The notes: generated by a model from the letters alone, not told the origin. Shown: positions 33,539-47,500, counted from the stretch's first letter. The stretch is DNA of 64,000 bases from Sinohyriopsis cumingii (GCA_028554795.2 CM068832.1:85212511-85276510); one strand, 5' to 3'. Translations and numbers: made by a program.

Positions 33539-34774
33539 GTACTTATCAAACCTGGAAATATTTATTCAGAGAAAAAATGTATTACTAATGCTTTCTTTAG
33601 ATTTTCACATTTGTGTCTTTGTACGTCTTTTTATTTCTGGTATTTCTTTTGCAGTCGTTTAAAACTTGAAAAATGTGAACAGTACGTTTCATCAGAAAAT
33701 GCGTCCCCCGTGCCTAGATAATGAAACTTGGTTTTAATCCATTAATGAGGCTGATATATATAAAAAGGTTTCTATACTTCTATTGGACAATGACGCGTCA
33801 TAAAGATAAATAAAGTGTTTTGTTCTCTAGGAAGTCTGGACCATGGATAATCGATAGTATCCAAATCGATTAAATTTTGTCCCTATAAATGCCAAATTCT
33901 TGTTGTGGTTGTCGAAAGAGTACGATAGTTTTTTTTGCGAATAAAAATGTAAAGAAAATAGAGTTCTAATCTACCATCCTTAGTTTTTAACAACATGCCT
34001 TTATTTGCTGACACATTTTGATTTAAACCAAGGCATCTTGGTATTATCCACTTTCATAGCACTATACGACATTTTGATGGACAATCACTAGCTCAATATT
34101 TAAAACAATGTGAAAGACCATGCCGGCAGCTATAAATTCATCTGCTTTTAGTTCCAATTTTGCTTACACTACAACTTAATTGTATGTGCACGTCATACTT
34201 GTTTGCCATTTTTATCATGCCGATTATTGCAACATATGAAAGTGACAAACATATTTTCTGTAGGAAAATCACTATGCGTATTTGTACATATTTGGCTCTG
34301 AATATCATTGTTATTTGTATGAATGGGTGCATTGAATATACACTTAAAATGTATTTTCATCTAGAGTAAAAGTAGTAGTAATATCATCAGCAGTGATCAT
34401 CATCGTACAAAAATTGTGCTGAAAGAGTTCTACATGTTTACACTTAATCTGCATCTTGTGGTGACTTAATAACGTTATACCTGTACATGTTTAGATTGTT
34501 CTTAGATAAATGTTTTTGCAAGAAAGCGTGAATACTTAAACAAACGTAAAATTGTAATCGTTTCAATTTCTGAAGTAAGTAGTGTTACATATAGGAAAAC
34601 ACTTCACTTTTGGAGAGAAACATGTCTTGAATGCCCGCTGCAATGATGTAATGCCTAAATGAAGACAATTCGTATTATGTCGTTTATAGCCAGCACACTT
34701 TATTGATCGGAACTTTTTAAGTTTGAAATTAGCTCAAGTTTCAGACTATCAATTGTTTTCGACACAAATGGAAC

Positions 34775-34925
34775 ATAACTCGACTGAGGCAATTATATAA
34801 CCAGACTGAAATAATTACATAACAAGGCCGATCTAATTACATTTTCAGGTCGAGACAATTACATAACCAGACCGACAAAATTACATAACTAGTCTAAGAC
34901 AGTTATGTAACTAGGATTAGATTTG
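34775..34925. repeat. Short tandem repeat, ~24-bp unit
   Basis: Five to six imperfect copies of a unit of the form CAATTACATAACCAGACCGA, with a drifting end (GGCAATTATATAACCAGACTG, ACAATTACATAACCAGACCG, AAAATTACATAACTAGTCT and so on). Confidence 0.8.
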
Positions 34926-35702
34926 TACTAACCAGACAATGTGTATATATGTTTACTAAACATTTTCCTTTTAAGAATGACATGAATAAGCAAGAGAGTT
35001 ATTCACTATAATTGTATTCAGGTTTTGGCTAAAAAAGGTTTTGCCGCATAATTGTTTTTATTCTGGCACCAATCGTAAAGCTGATCGTATTACATCACGA
35101 TCTGCGTGGTCCATGCATGATTATGTTACAAAGTTGGTTTTCACGCAATAGTTATCCTGTTTACATGTATAGTTTGCACATTTTATTGATGGCTTATAAA
35201 TAAGCGTTGGATCGGGATGAAACATATCGATCTTAAATGATGAAAGATCGAAAGTGAATGTATCTGAAGAAAGGAAAACTATTTTTGCACAATCATGAGA
35301 AATTATTTTCATCCGCAGTCAGTAGACCATTTCTGGGTCAGAAGTTTAAAAGTCAGTCATCGTAACTTAAAAAGAATATGTTTCTTTACAATAACTGCAG
35401 ATATATGACATTTCCAGCTTCCAAATTTGTCGGGTACCTTGCACTTATGACTCAAAAGGTTAAAGGATAAATTCACCCCAAAAACAATATACATAAACGT
35501 TCCCTCATAATAGCTGGAGGTGTCCTTAAATAATGGTTTAAAGCACTCTATGCCTTTCACGTTGTGTAATATAGAACCTTAATGTGTGTTTAGTCAAGAT
35601 GTCAATGGTCAGGCTTGCGCCGAAAGAAAGACTGAACAATTAATTCATGTTAAGAATGATACTTTTATGTAGATGGCTATGAATTAGAGGTCAAAAAGAT
35701 CG

Positions 35703-35758
35703 AACTTCCACGTAAATTACTACTAAACTGAACTTCCACGTAAATTACTACTAAACTC
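35703..35758. repeat. Perfect 28-bp direct duplication
   Basis: AACTTCCACGTAAATTACTA plus CTAAACTG occurs twice head to tail; the second copy differs only at its last base. It is a recent duplication in intron 1 of gene B. Confidence 0.9.
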
Positions 35759-37200
35759 TGAGTGCTATATTAGCTTCTTTATCGCCACAGCGGCAATATC
35801 ACTTTTAGAACAATAATTTTCTGTTGAAGACGGAAATCTGCCCCTATGTATTATTCAGACCCGTATTTACAGATTTGCGCAGTTTTATTTTGGTTCTTCT
35901 TTTGACTTTTTCTCGTCTTCTTGCTACATCCTTCCTAACCATCCACATAGGCATGCACAAATATCAAAAAAGTGTCAAATGTAGACGTCTAGTGTATATT
36001 TAATCAATCGATGAGATGCCTTCAAGATGTGCCCTAAAACCAACTCCATCAGCCAAACGGCGACTTCAAGACGTTTTCCACACAAATCATGGACACTTGC
36101 GATGTCTCACTCATACAGTATGGCATATAGTAATACTTTACGACAATCGGTGCACATTTATCAGACAAAAGATCTTCATTAAATGTAGTAATACAGTTAT
36201 TTTAGTAACATGCTTTACTAACTATTGTGTTTGAACAAGGTAGATGAATAAGGTGTTGATTAAGTTTGATTGAAAACCTAAATTAAATGACAATCGAAAA
36301 TCAGTCAATGCTTCTTCTACAGAGCTAGACTGCAGAATCATAAGGGACACAGAATAATGAACGTTAGAGTTTAGAAATGAACAAAATTCTTTACAAGCAA
36401 ACTCATAATCATGATTGCCTTCAAGTTCAAAGATCTTATGATCTTTGGTCTGGCAGACGCAACACCTGTCTTGTGTTTCTCTGTTTTTCTTTACCACACA
36501 CAAACAGTCTCAATCCGAGCTATGAAATATGTTAAAGAAATAAAAACGTCTACAATTACTTACAATCATTTTCTGACAAAATGCACAGTTTTAAGCATGA
36601 TATTGTAAAAACTGCTGTTAAAGTTATTGCAAAATATGGAAGCTGCTATTTATTTATGTAATTGTTGGTGTCATTGGAAAAGAATGGAGAATATATTTGC
36701 AAATAGATGACTCTAAAATATATTATGAACGAAACATATACTTTCTATGAATTGATATACGGAAATATTATTCTTTTGGTGGGGACATCTTTTGTATTGT
36801 CACGAATGGCGAATAAAATGTGTCTACTTCATTGTTGAACTATTTCCCTATAATTAGTGAAGAAACATAGATCATAATCTATGTGCAAGTAAGAGAATAA
36901 TTATACTGAAACTGGAAATACCATTGTATCTCCACATTTAGGAAAAATGTCCTTTCGTATATATATCATTCAGTTTTTAGTTACACATGCATGTATGCAT
37001 CTGCGTTCAAGGCGACATTTGCCACATGGCATACCTTTCCAAAGAAAAGTGGGTTAAACATCTAGTTTTGTTTTACCGGAAATAATAAAGTTTTGAAACC
37101 CCTCTACGTTTAGCACCTTCATATCTTTTTCATTACTTTCACTATTAAAATTGATGATTATTGCTATCATCATCATTATCATTATAATCATTTTTGATTA

Positions 37201-37256
<56 letters not shown>

Positions 37257-37272
37257 TTCTTTTCTTCTTCTT

Positions 37273-37303
<31 letters not shown>

Positions 37304-37356
37304 TTCTTCTTCTTCTCCTTTTTCTTCTTCTGATTCTTCTTCTTCTTCTTCTTCTT

Positions 37357-37387
<31 letters not shown>

Positions 37388-37402
37388 TTATTATTATTAT
37401 TA
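37201..37402. repeat. (ATT)n-(CTT)n-(ATT)n compound microsatellite
   Basis: ATT trinucleotides to about 37,256, then CTT/TTC trinucleotides to about 37,386, then ATT again. One strand of the middle part is a long pure polypyrimidine tract able to form triplex (H-DNA). It lies under 200 bases upstream of gene B exon 2. ORFs here are homopolymer artefacts. Confidence 0.97.
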
Positions 37403-37592
37403 ATAAGGCGACCGATATGTACACATTGCTGGTTATTATACAAATGCTTAAAATGTTTTAGTTTGTGTTTTATATCGGCTAATAGAAAGTAACGTTCATC
37501 ACTGTCTAGTATCTATATGTCGTTCATTTGTTCATTTACTTGTTTGTCTCTTATTTTGTTTCTAAAACATTTTCCTATCTCCATTTTTGCAG

Positions 37593-37837
37593 AGGCGACA
37601 ACTTTAGAGACGGTCTGGCTTAAGGATATGACAACAAAATTCCTGAACTAAAAACGTACACTGAATAATATCAATTTCCCTAATGAGTTAGCATTTCATC
37701 TCACTCGCCGTTCAGAAACTCTGAACTTAAATTTGAGAAGGAACCATGACATCAATCCAAATTCTGATTTCTATTTTGCACATAAATTTCAAAATGGCCA
37801 ATTCGTTTTGGTGAAATCGCGCAATATAGAAAAGGAG
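37593..37837 (+). CDS. Gene B exon 2: ADAM prodomain, with an in-frame stop
   Basis: Acceptor TTTTTGCAG and donor AAGGAG|GTAAGC, entering in phase 1 and leaving in phase 0. After the entry the frame reads GAG GCG ACA ACT..., then meets TAA at 37,649-37,651. The same frame then continues open and family-like with NFPNELAFHLTRRSETLNL and FQNGQFVLVKSRNIEKE. This is the β-rich propeptide of ADAM-type metalloproteases, which keeps the enzyme latent. The single stop in an otherwise clean exon is either a nonsense mutation or a sequence error. Confidence 0.75.
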
Positions 37838-38059
37838 GTAAGCTTTCAACGTATTACAGCAAACGAGTTCGGTTGCATTAGTCGTTACAATCTAAACATA
37901 TACGAGTTGGTGCTACTATATTTATGAGCTTTTATAATTCTTATAAACTCTCATACCTTTATTTATTAATTGTGAGAGAAAAAAAAATTTAAAATTAGCT
38001 CTAGAGATATACTCTTGTGCTGCTAATATATTGTTGATTCAAAAATTAAATAATTTATT
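37838..38059. other. Start of intron 2 of gene B
   Basis: AT-rich; nothing recognised. Confidence 0.5.
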
Positions 38060-38300
38060 AAATGTTTATATTTGCGTGCCATCAGCGTACGATTGAGAGG
38101 TAATGGATGTCATTCTAAGATACTTGAGAGCGGCTGAATGTACATAATTAATAGGACACATCCATGAGCTGAGCCATGTGGAGTACGAAAACTTTGATCA
38201 GCTGGGATGGAATGGTTTTCATTTACGGATACGGTTTATATTCTGTTGACTAAGTAGGATTTGATGATAATCAATCGCAAGTTTATTTAAAGTTTGATTT
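38060..38300 (-). pseudogene. LINE reverse transcriptase fragment (CR1/Jockey-like)
   Basis: Minus-strand pieces HSIPADQSFRTPHGSAHGCV, then LIMYIQPLSS, and in another frame SYADGTQI correspond to the 'GVPQGSVLGP ... LY ... YADDTQ' section of LINE RT. The catalytic pair reads Ala-Asp-Gly instead of Ala-Asp-Asp, and a frameshift separates the pieces. It looks like a short relative of the remnant at 17.9-19.4 kb, in the same orientation. Confidence 0.7.
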
Positions 38301-40479
38301 CTTGCTGAGTATATGAGTTTCTAACTGCTGTGTAGTCTCAGAAGAAAGTGGTTCTATTTACGTACTTAATTATTTATTGTTTACTTAGGAAGTAATCGCA
38401 TCGTTCTCACGAGAGATGATTTACTGTTCCATGATTGGATTTTAGTCACTTATGCTGATTTTGCTTTGTCATGTGAAATTATAGATCTGAATGAAAACCG
38501 CATGGTTACGCTATGTTAGCATCTGGAAATCAATTGTATTCTTCACTTTCATTCCATACACAATACACAGTAAAGCTAATGTGCAAATACTTTGCTCGGA
38601 ATCAGCTTTTCTCAACTTTGTATTTCTTTTACCTTCGCAACTCTTATTTTTTTTAAATTCCGATTGGCATCTGGCAATCTTCGTGTCCCATGACAAGGGT
38701 ATAGGCATGTACCTTCCAAAGACATTCCCATTTGATAGTATACCAAATGGCACAACACAAAGTCCAACATATAGGATGGACTGATCCCTGATATTGCTAA
38801 TTGTAACTTCTTTCGTTTCTGATCTATTCCAGATAGATGTTTATGTAAGAGATGCATTGAATTTAGATATTTAAAATATTTTTCTGTCCATCATGATTTA
38901 GATATTTCACACTGAATCCCAATCACATGTACAATGAAAATAAACATGACTTGGATAAAGAAGATTAGTAAACGTTACTAACATCATATTACACGTATTT
39001 CCGGAGTTTTGAGATCTCTTTCATATCAGCTCTGTCCTCAGATCCATGCGTTAGCAGACAAAGAGACTAAGCGTCGCGAGCGTCTAATTACTAAATACAT
39101 TTTTACCCTCGATTATTCGTATTTAATTCTGTTACGAATGAAGACCTTAAAACAGAAAGAAATAAACACGAACAATGTAAGTAGCATTCAAGAAACTACT
39201 TATACCCCTAGATCACAAAATGAATGTTCAAAGCATGCCTACAGTTGTGTCAATGAAACCCCAAATAATCTTAAATGTCCTCTCTTACCACCAAAAGAGG
39301 ACGTTCCGAATGAAATCCGAAAGCCTTGAATATCATGGCGTACCATTTATCTTGAATGTCATAATGGCCTAACTTACCATAATCATGAATGGAACGCTGT
39401 ACTAATGATCTTAAATGTCCTGATATATCAATAATTCAATTAGCACTGTATGTTGAATGAATTCACAATAAACCTAACATACTATGTTAATCCAGTCAAT
39501 GAGCATTTAATAAATCTATTGAATATTTCAAATAAACGAACACAACTGCAAATCATGATAACATATTCCTAAGAGTTGAAATAAACCAGGATTAAAATTT
39601 TTGTTTTAAATTCAATCCCTCTTTTATAGAAATTTCAGTTAAACTATGACGGAATAGATTTCTAAGGAAAAACTCACTAACTCGTAAGAACTCAGACTTG
39701 TTTTCAAAATTCAAGTAAGTCTCTTGTTTTCCAATTATTAACAGGAAAAAGTCAAATATGCATATCCATCAATCACAGACATAATGTTACTCATCCAGTG
39801 TAAATTAAGTATTCATAACACTTTCTATTCTCAAGAGAAATTTTAATATATAAAAGTAGTCTTTTACATATTGGTAAAATATATATGATAATGTGATAAT
39901 TAAAATTACATACGATGATGCCTGACGAATAATGCAAATAGTATTAAGACTCTATGGTCTTAAACTAAGCTACTGTGAGAAGCCAAACAAACAATAAGAA
40001 AACAAACAATCTAAAATCAAGATATAAATCCATTTCTCTAAGTCGTAAAGTGAATATTTTTGATAGACGTAAAATGTGTTTAATTAATCTCAAAAGATCT
40101 GAAATGTTTCATAAAAAAATAATCAGAAAATATTTTGTATGAATTCCATTTTTTAATAAGCGAGACACCAATAGTTTTGAATGATCTGCTGAACAAAATA
40201 GTCTAGATGTACCACAGTGATATGATCAAGAAATGATTTGAAGATATTAATGATTATTCCAAAATGAGCATTTTGTAATTCTAAAGAATAAGTTTTAAAT
40301 CAATGATTCCTCTCAAATTGCATATGACCAGAATTAAACAGTCTTCAATCACAAGTTTTTCTTTAATATTAATGATGTAGTACTGTAATTTCAAATTCCA
40401 TGTAAACTGTCTCTGTTATTTGTTTTATTGTTGTTAAAGAAATTAGCGCAGTAGCGAACACCCAAATACAACCAGTGGA
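38301..40479. other. No gene established (intron 2 of gene B)
   Basis: An unrecognised 106-codon + ORF occupies 39,009-39,329. It has no domain, ordinary AT-rich codon use and no convincing splice context. Downstream parts of the neighbouring gypsy relic (integrase) were sought on the minus strand and not recognised. Confidence 0.4.
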
Positions 40480-41420
40480 GATGCTTAAATAACATACACA
40501 TCAAAATATTGCAATTCCAGAATCAATGCCTTCTCAAATGTGCAATAATTGAACTGGTGCTTTTTAAAAAATTAGAACACAGGATAATCAATACCTTTTT
40601 TGCCATCTTGAATCAATCCTTCACCAACCCCAAAATTACTTGCATCAACAGTCATTTTAACAATCGCCCTATATTTGGAGCTGCAAATACTTTCACACTT
40701 TAAGTATGGACGTTAATTTATCAAAACATTCATAACATTTGTAATACCAACGAAACTTTGCCTTCTCAATCACAAAAACTCGAAGGATCTAAGCATTTAT
40801 GACAATATCTGAACATACCTTTGGATAAAATTAGCAATACTCAAATTTTGCATCATTTTCTATATATTAGCAGGCACTGAGTATCATTATACTGAATATT
40901 TTCACATGACCATGAGCAAAACTATGTCCTAAACCTGTTAAACAAGCACAGCAAAACTCATTTTGAAAGAACTTACCTGTCATATTTTCGTAACCGTGTC
41001 GATGAAAGAATTTTGCTATGGTTTCCAAGTCATATTTCAATATATCGATGTAGGTGACGAAGTTATCGTTATATGCCTGAAAATTATGAAGACCAGATGA
41101 ACTCATGTTCATTAAAAACTGGAATGTTGATGAAGACGTTTTCATACCAAAGCGCATCACGTTATAGTAATTACGTACATTTGGAGTTGCAAATGCCGAA
41201 ACTTGATCGGAATGTGCCAAATTCCTTTTAAATAGCTAGATTCGGTATCGTATTTCGCATTTTAACTTTGCTAATGCAACCAGTTGTTCTTGCAATTGAA
41301 AGTAGACCGTATTGGAGTGACTGATGACATTTCCATATTCAGTACAAATACGGAATACATCATTTGATTTAGTCACAATAATACATCTGACCTCTAGTTT
41401 ATTTTACTTTTGCAATAACA
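40480..41420 (-). pseudogene. Ty3/gypsy pol relic: reverse transcriptase and RNase H
   Basis: Reading the minus strand from 41.4 kb downward: CIIVTKSNDVFRICTEYGNV ('vKKdgs.R.C.dyR.lN' motif), SSYLKGIWHIPIK, then QVSAFATPN, YYNVMRFGMK, TFQFLMN and GLHNFQAYNDNFVTYID. The catalytic YxDD stretch is degraded to Tyr-Asn-Asp-Asn. It continues into RNase H as VDASNFGVGEGLIQDGKKG near 40.66 kb and YFDVYVI near 40.5 kb. Frameshifts and stops show an old dead copy. Its strand is opposite to the gag/protease relic at 26.4-28.0 kb, so they are separate insertions. Confidence 0.88.
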
Positions 41421-42633
41421 TTTGAATTTCTTTACTTAGATATTCAGAGGATTCGTCTCTTAAAGGTACTCTTTCAGAGGTGTAGAATTTACAATGTCAA
41501 GGTCTTGATAATATCGTATTTGTCCGTGCTCGAACAGTTGGAAACATGTGCCCATATTCACTTAATAGGTGCTTTTTCGATTACTTTTTGGTTCAATTTG
41601 ATGTCAAAATTTCTATTTCAGATTTTTCGTATTTCTAAACACCGACGAGTGGTTAAATCAGAGTGAGATTGCCTTCTCTTGTTTTGATACTGTCTGGGAC
41701 AGGCAGACTAATTTGATAAAATAACCAAAGGTGAAATGGGCTAACTCTCTCAAAATACTTTTTTAAAACATATTTATTTAACAAAGTCGTTTGTTTCCCC
41801 CTCCCAGGAGTGTTACTTATATGAGTTACGTAATTTATTTTATACTCAATTGACAAAGACCGGACTTGTTCTTTAAAGCTTGATGAACTCTTCCCAAAGA
41901 CCCTTTCATCAGCTTCATAAACATACTATCCAAGCTGTTTGATGCCTAATTCGTGCATTGATGGTACTGCACAAAAATTACCCCTCAGTTCTACGGGATA
42001 GATTTATGCATTCCATGAAATGTAAAAGAAGCTATTCATGCTTATGCTTTAGTTTTGTTTGTATTATTTCTAAAATTAATTGCCTTACACATGATTTTTA
42101 ACAAGCATTGTGTAACTGACTTGGTCTTCGGTAAGGGACAAACACATTGTTATATTGTTCTGTTAAATTATTCGTTAAATACATGAAGTGGATGCTGATG
42201 AATGTTATGTATCATTTCAATTGGTTACTCTTCGATTTTACAATTATGATCAACAGTATTTAACAAGTCAGTTTTAAATTTTAGCCAACTTTAATTCAAG
42301 TTTGTTTATGTGACGTTTTGACATATACATACATCCATCTGATTTTTGCACCATGACATGGTCTCAAATGACAGTTACCATGTCTCTTCCTAAACGTTCT
42401 TATAATATTGACACCGTATACAACAATTGTGAAAAGTGTATTCAAAGGTCCTCATGTCCTAATATTGAAACACAGACTGATAACTCAACACCGAACAAAC
42501 TGTCTACCTACTCACCTGCAACATAGCTTTATCTTCATATCGATCTATGGGAATATATATATATATATATATATATCTTCTAATATGTACCTATCAGTGT
42601 CGATTATATATTTATGCATATTTGTTTGAACAG
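41421..42633. other. Remaining intron 2 of gene B
   Basis: Nothing coding recognised. A short (TA)n occurs at 42,551-42,576 just before exon 3. Weakly RT-like minus-strand residues persist to about 41.5 kb. Confidence 0.45.
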
Positions 42634-42723
42634 GATGTCGCATATTACCAGGACATACAGAATGGGGCATTCGTGACCGTCCGATGTGTCAAAAAATCAA
42701 ATGAACAGTGTGATAGAATCATC
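42634..42723 (+). CDS. Gene B exon 3: ADAM prodomain
   Basis: A 90-base phase 0/0 exon between TTTGAACAG and ATC|GTAAGT. It reads DVAYYQDIQNGAFVTVRC and then a Cys-containing basic segment ending Asp-Arg-Ile-Ile. The Tyr-x-Asp...Gly-Ala...Val pattern is that of the ADAM propeptide just before the 'G.I.i....Y.l.P' strand, which starts the next exon. Phase and motif order support direct joining to exons 2 and 4. Confidence 0.8.
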
Positions 42724-44539
42724 GTAAGTATAAACTGAGATTAAAATGTACAGAAACCTGAGGAATCCGTTATACACTATGCAATTATCTTAACTGGTGA
42801 TTTGGAGCAGTTGTATGTTTACCCCATTAAAAGGTGTATCATTCTTACAGTCTTACAGTAGAACACTCTAAGAAAACTGATTATTCACATATGCACTAAT
42901 GTGCACACTTGAGTGCTTTTGATCTGTCAACTTGTGAACTCTATTGTTCTATGTTGTTTAGGTTCTCATTTGCACATAGTAAGGTCCAAATATTAAACTT
43001 GTGACCTATTGATTCAACATTGTGCTTAAGGCATTCTTTCCTCTACCTTTAATTGATTGATAGTATGATTGCTAACCTTAAGATGTTACATACAAACAAA
43101 GATGCATACAGTTTTACCTTCTGTATGAAAGTTATGGATCAGTAATAAAAATAATCTCGTTTAATCGCTCTGCAGTATTATAATCATGTCTAAAGTTGTT
43201 ACGGCGTTTATTTCTAAGACCATAACAAACTGAGTTGGTGACCATTATTTCAACAATGATTTTAAAGAACATTCACGAAATCATGTCGGCAGGTAGAACA
43301 TCCATAGCAACAACAAGAAACCAATATATATAAAGAAATTCGTAGTGGATCGAGAAATAAACTTGTAGCGGAGTTTCGAAAACATACAAGAAACACACAT
43401 TAGCTTTGGTTATTCTAATTTATTTGTTAATTAAGAAAGGCCTGCATTCAGTGTCAATACCGCCATGATGTTTGTCGCACAATCATAAACAATTTTATGT
43501 CAGCCAGGACAGATAGTGGAGCTTTATTAAAAAATAACAAACTCGCTCATGTTGTTCCGCTTCGTTCAAAATGGACGGGATTTTGAAATGATACCCTTAG
43601 TTTTATCCATTATGGGCTCTCATCCGAACATATGAAATATGATTTTCACTCACTGTGTGTTTTTTGTGCTGCTGTATACCTCCCTGACTGCCTCTTTCTC
43701 TACCCTTATCTAGCTTTATATGCATATCGCAATTTAGACTTTGTAATCAGTTCCACACCAAGACATAATATTAGTTCATTTATGTATCACATTTGTACTA
43801 TCGACACCGGTAAATCATACGGGATTCGGCTCTGCATGTGAGACTATAAACAATGAGAAAAACAGTTATACTGGTTGATACACAGGTTACATGTTAAACA
43901 CTGACGCTAGTGTATAGCAAAAAATATGATCACGATTTGATTGGAGAATAATTGTCGTTTTCAGAACACAGTACTGAGTAATACCTTGTATTTAGATTAA
44001 ATGAATCCCTGTAGCAACAACTAGCTCAAGTTTTAGGTCATATATTGTCTTCTCCATCGTTCAAGTCAAAGGCTCTCATCTCAAGTTACTGTACGTCGTA
44101 TTCTGATACGATGCGTGGTAAGTAACAATTTAATTTCCCCTTGGGGGAGCTGTGAGCGAAGTTGCATTCCACATCAAGGTTTAGCTGCATATATGTTTCT
44201 TAGAATTGCTAAGATTTGTGTGACGATAATTTTAGAGATTGATTATACTTAAAGCCATAATAAAAAATATGCACTGTATTCAGCCGAGTAACGTAGGACT
44301 AGGTGCCTTTCCGAATGATATCATGAGACAGTTAGTCAGATCGGGATGCTCTGGGTGTATATTTGACGCCTGACTTAAATTGCAAGTGAATTCAGTTATG
44401 CAGCACCCTAGGCGTTTACAGCATACTCAACCCAGGGCGTCAGAACGACACGAACCAAGTGCTCTAGTACCGAATAGTCTGTACTTCATTTTTCGTGTTT
44501 TGCTTCTGAGTGTGTGAAAACAACAAAAATGATTAATTA
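42724..44539. other. Intron 3 of gene B, no gene seen
   Basis: AT-rich sequence with unrecognised short ORFs. Confidence 0.45.
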
Positions 44540-47500
44540 TTGAAACCATCTTTGCATATTCTAATGACTTCAGCTCAAAAGGCATATAACGTTCATGGCG
44601 AGGATACTCTCACATTAAAGACTTTGAGCACAGAGGCAGGCTTAGTCAGGAGTATGGACGACTGTCATAACCTGTCACAAAATCATATATTTCACACGTT
44701 TTATGAGATTGAGAACCATCACACATACCAAGATGATATTTGGATAGTCTTTTTAATGACATCCCCATTGCTGTGATGATTGATTATCATTGTCCTACTA
44801 AAGTTCGAAAGCATAAAATAAGAATTGCCAAGAAACACGCCGTACCAAAAAAAAAAAAAAAAAAAAACAAACAAAAAAACAAAAAAACAAAAAACAAAGG
44901 AGATTAATTGAAGGTATCACTTCGTGAAAGAAAAACACAAACGGATATCATCATTAGCTTCTAAAACTGGATCAACGAAATGATCCACGTGGGAGCATGT
45001 TACCAGTGGACTATCCCTGTTGTTCGACGCAGCGAATGTCACTTTTCTATACATTGAGAGCTTGCATGAAAAGTGGCAGAAAATAGAAGCAATACTGCCT
45101 TTTGACGTCAACCTCAAATCTCGCCCAAGAGTCCACAGGCTATCGTCTTCCTCTTTGAGGGCGCATATACCAGCATGCATTAAGTTCGCTCTGTGGCAAA
45201 CGTGTGCAGCACTCTGATGAGCAGGGTAATCTGCCAAACTACACCTTTACTCAAAGGATACGTATGTCACCAACATTTGTGGGAGGTATTCAAGCGATTT
45301 CTAGATAGAGTCACAAGGGTATATAACTCTGTTACACAGACGCTGGTTCTTTCTACGAAAATAAAGTTGGTATGGTCCTAAATATGATATTTGGTATGCT
45401 AAAGTCTACACTCTTCATAAGTCTTCTAGCGCAAATAGGAAATTATAACGACTAGATAACGGTTCAGACAGAAACGATAGCGCAGGCAGCTGGGGTTTCA
45501 AACATGCATCTCTTTTTCATGGACGTGAAGCTGAAAGGTACAAATATAGTTATTTAATTTTGTCTTCTGTGAAGTAACCACACTGTGTTAAAAGTGTTGG
45601 TCGTCGTGGATACGAATAGAGCACAAATTCCTGCGAACTGCTGAATACAGCATTCAAGGAAAGGTTCCAGACCATGCTCGGCTTCGACACCATCACCTGA
45701 TTAAACAAGGACGGCGATTTTGGCGTATCTCGGAGCAACGCTAGTTGGATACGGATTATATCTTGCTATTGTTCAGTCGAGGAAACGGGTACCTTATTCA
45801 TTCTCGAAGTAACCCATAACAAGACTGTCCTGACTAACAAGTTAACACAAAGGTGTCAGCGTATGGGCCACAACTCAATATCATAACGCCGTAGCAATAG
45901 ACTTTCGTGAGAACCTTCGTGAATGGCCTTCGTTTGCTGTAACAACTGAAACTCTTGTATAGATACATAACAAGAAAATAACATAATTCAAACAGAATCG
46001 CCAACGCCCAAGATCTTAATTGGAACCGTTCCATCCATAGTTTTATAGTAAATAATGGCGAGATAAGTCATGTGGTTACTTTATCAGTTTTATATATGTC
46101 GTCATGTGCTGATCCTCTCCAGCTTTCATTCCCTTGGACACCAGGAGGTTCGCGAGTCATTAAACAGACATAGCTCATATGGGGAATTGGTCTCTAGTTA
46201 GATTTCGGTTGTTCCATAATCCCTGCTTTCCATGAAAAAGCGTGATGTCGTTGATATATATATAAGGATAAACTGATTAAAATTGTTGCAGTTGGAACGC
46301 AAAGGGAACATATTGACCGAGCTCTTATTCCAGAATACGTTGCGAAGTTGTGTGACTGCGAGATGGTAATGACATAGGCGATTTGTCATGTGAAGCTTGA
46401 TGCAAAGAGGTACGCCTCTCAGGGCGTCACGTTGGTGAACTTGACACCGATACCGCAAGATGTCCATCGACAACAGCAACACAATGTTCACTACAGACCT
46501 GAAAGAAGATTCACTCTTTCGAGCGTCCTTTCCACAGCATACCATTCATGTATATTGCAAATACGGTGCTATATTAACTAGTCTCGTCCATGGAACTATC
46601 ATATACATAAATGGGAGTAATCAACTAGCTTATGACTTCGGATGCAATTAAAGTACGGCAAAGGTACCGCATATATTACCGACTGTGGTATCATTTCAAG
46701 CACTATTATAGAACAGAAGAAGATTGAACAAGTGGTTAAGAACATTCACCAAGCTAGAGAAGTGGCTGAAACCTGTTTCCAACTGAATTGCGAATTTCGC
46801 GAGAGATTCCTAAAGCGGAGAGACTAGATTAATCGAAGATGTATCTCTTCATTGATATAGTCTTCGATCTGTCCCAAGCCTGAATACTAAGATTGAAATC
46901 GAAACCTGCTGCTCGACCTACTATAAGTCATGCCTGTCCGAGAACTTTATGGATGGAATGTCTATTTTTGGTCTACTCAGTCATGGTAACCATGGAGTTT
47001 GTCATCCTAATATATAGTGCAACTTGATTGTGGCTAAGATTTTGTCAATGGTGAAATCTCCAGATCTCATATACTCGGACTTTGAAGATGCAGTAGGTAC
47101 GATGACAGTTTTTGGATACAGTCATCAATGACTACGCGTTCTCTGGATCCATCCATGTTTGGCCGAAATAAGTAACATGTCAGGAGTTAGAAGTGCATCC
47201 ACCAGGGAAAGGTCTTGAAGAGGACATGAGAAAAGCATGCAAAATACCGACATGGACAACACTATATATACATGTTAACATTCTGACACAAAACGAAATA
47301 ATCAACTAGCGGAACAGACTTGCCGGATCGTGAGCGATTAAACAGGGTTTAGCTGATTCTACGCCAGAAAAAGAAGACATTTTCACTCGATTGTGGTGAG
47401 AGGTGGACTAGGACCAATGCTTTCTGACTTTTATAATTAAATTTGTAAGTAGAATATATGTGATTATATGCTTATTCTTATAGTCTTATATGATATAGGC

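Larger units (their letters stand above)
33539..37200. other. Intron 1 of gene B, with short tandem repeats
   Basis: No gene was recognised. The interval holds the ~24-bp repeat at 34,775-34,925 and the 28-bp duplication at 35,703-35,758. The Cys-containing minus-strand ORF near 36.2-36.5 kb has no recognisable domain. Confidence 0.5.

Noticed and set aside
36222..36503. 93-codon minus-strand ORF with several Cys and His
   Set aside because: The spacing does not form a zinc-finger pattern I can name, and no splice context supports it.
37151..37443. Poly-Arg, poly-Lys, poly-Asn and poly-Ser ORFs
   Set aside because: They come from the ATT/CTT trinucleotide repeats read in different frames.
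39009..39329. 106-codon ORF
   Set aside because: Unrecognised, AT-rich codon use, no domain, and located inside the long intron of gene B; not enough to call a gene.
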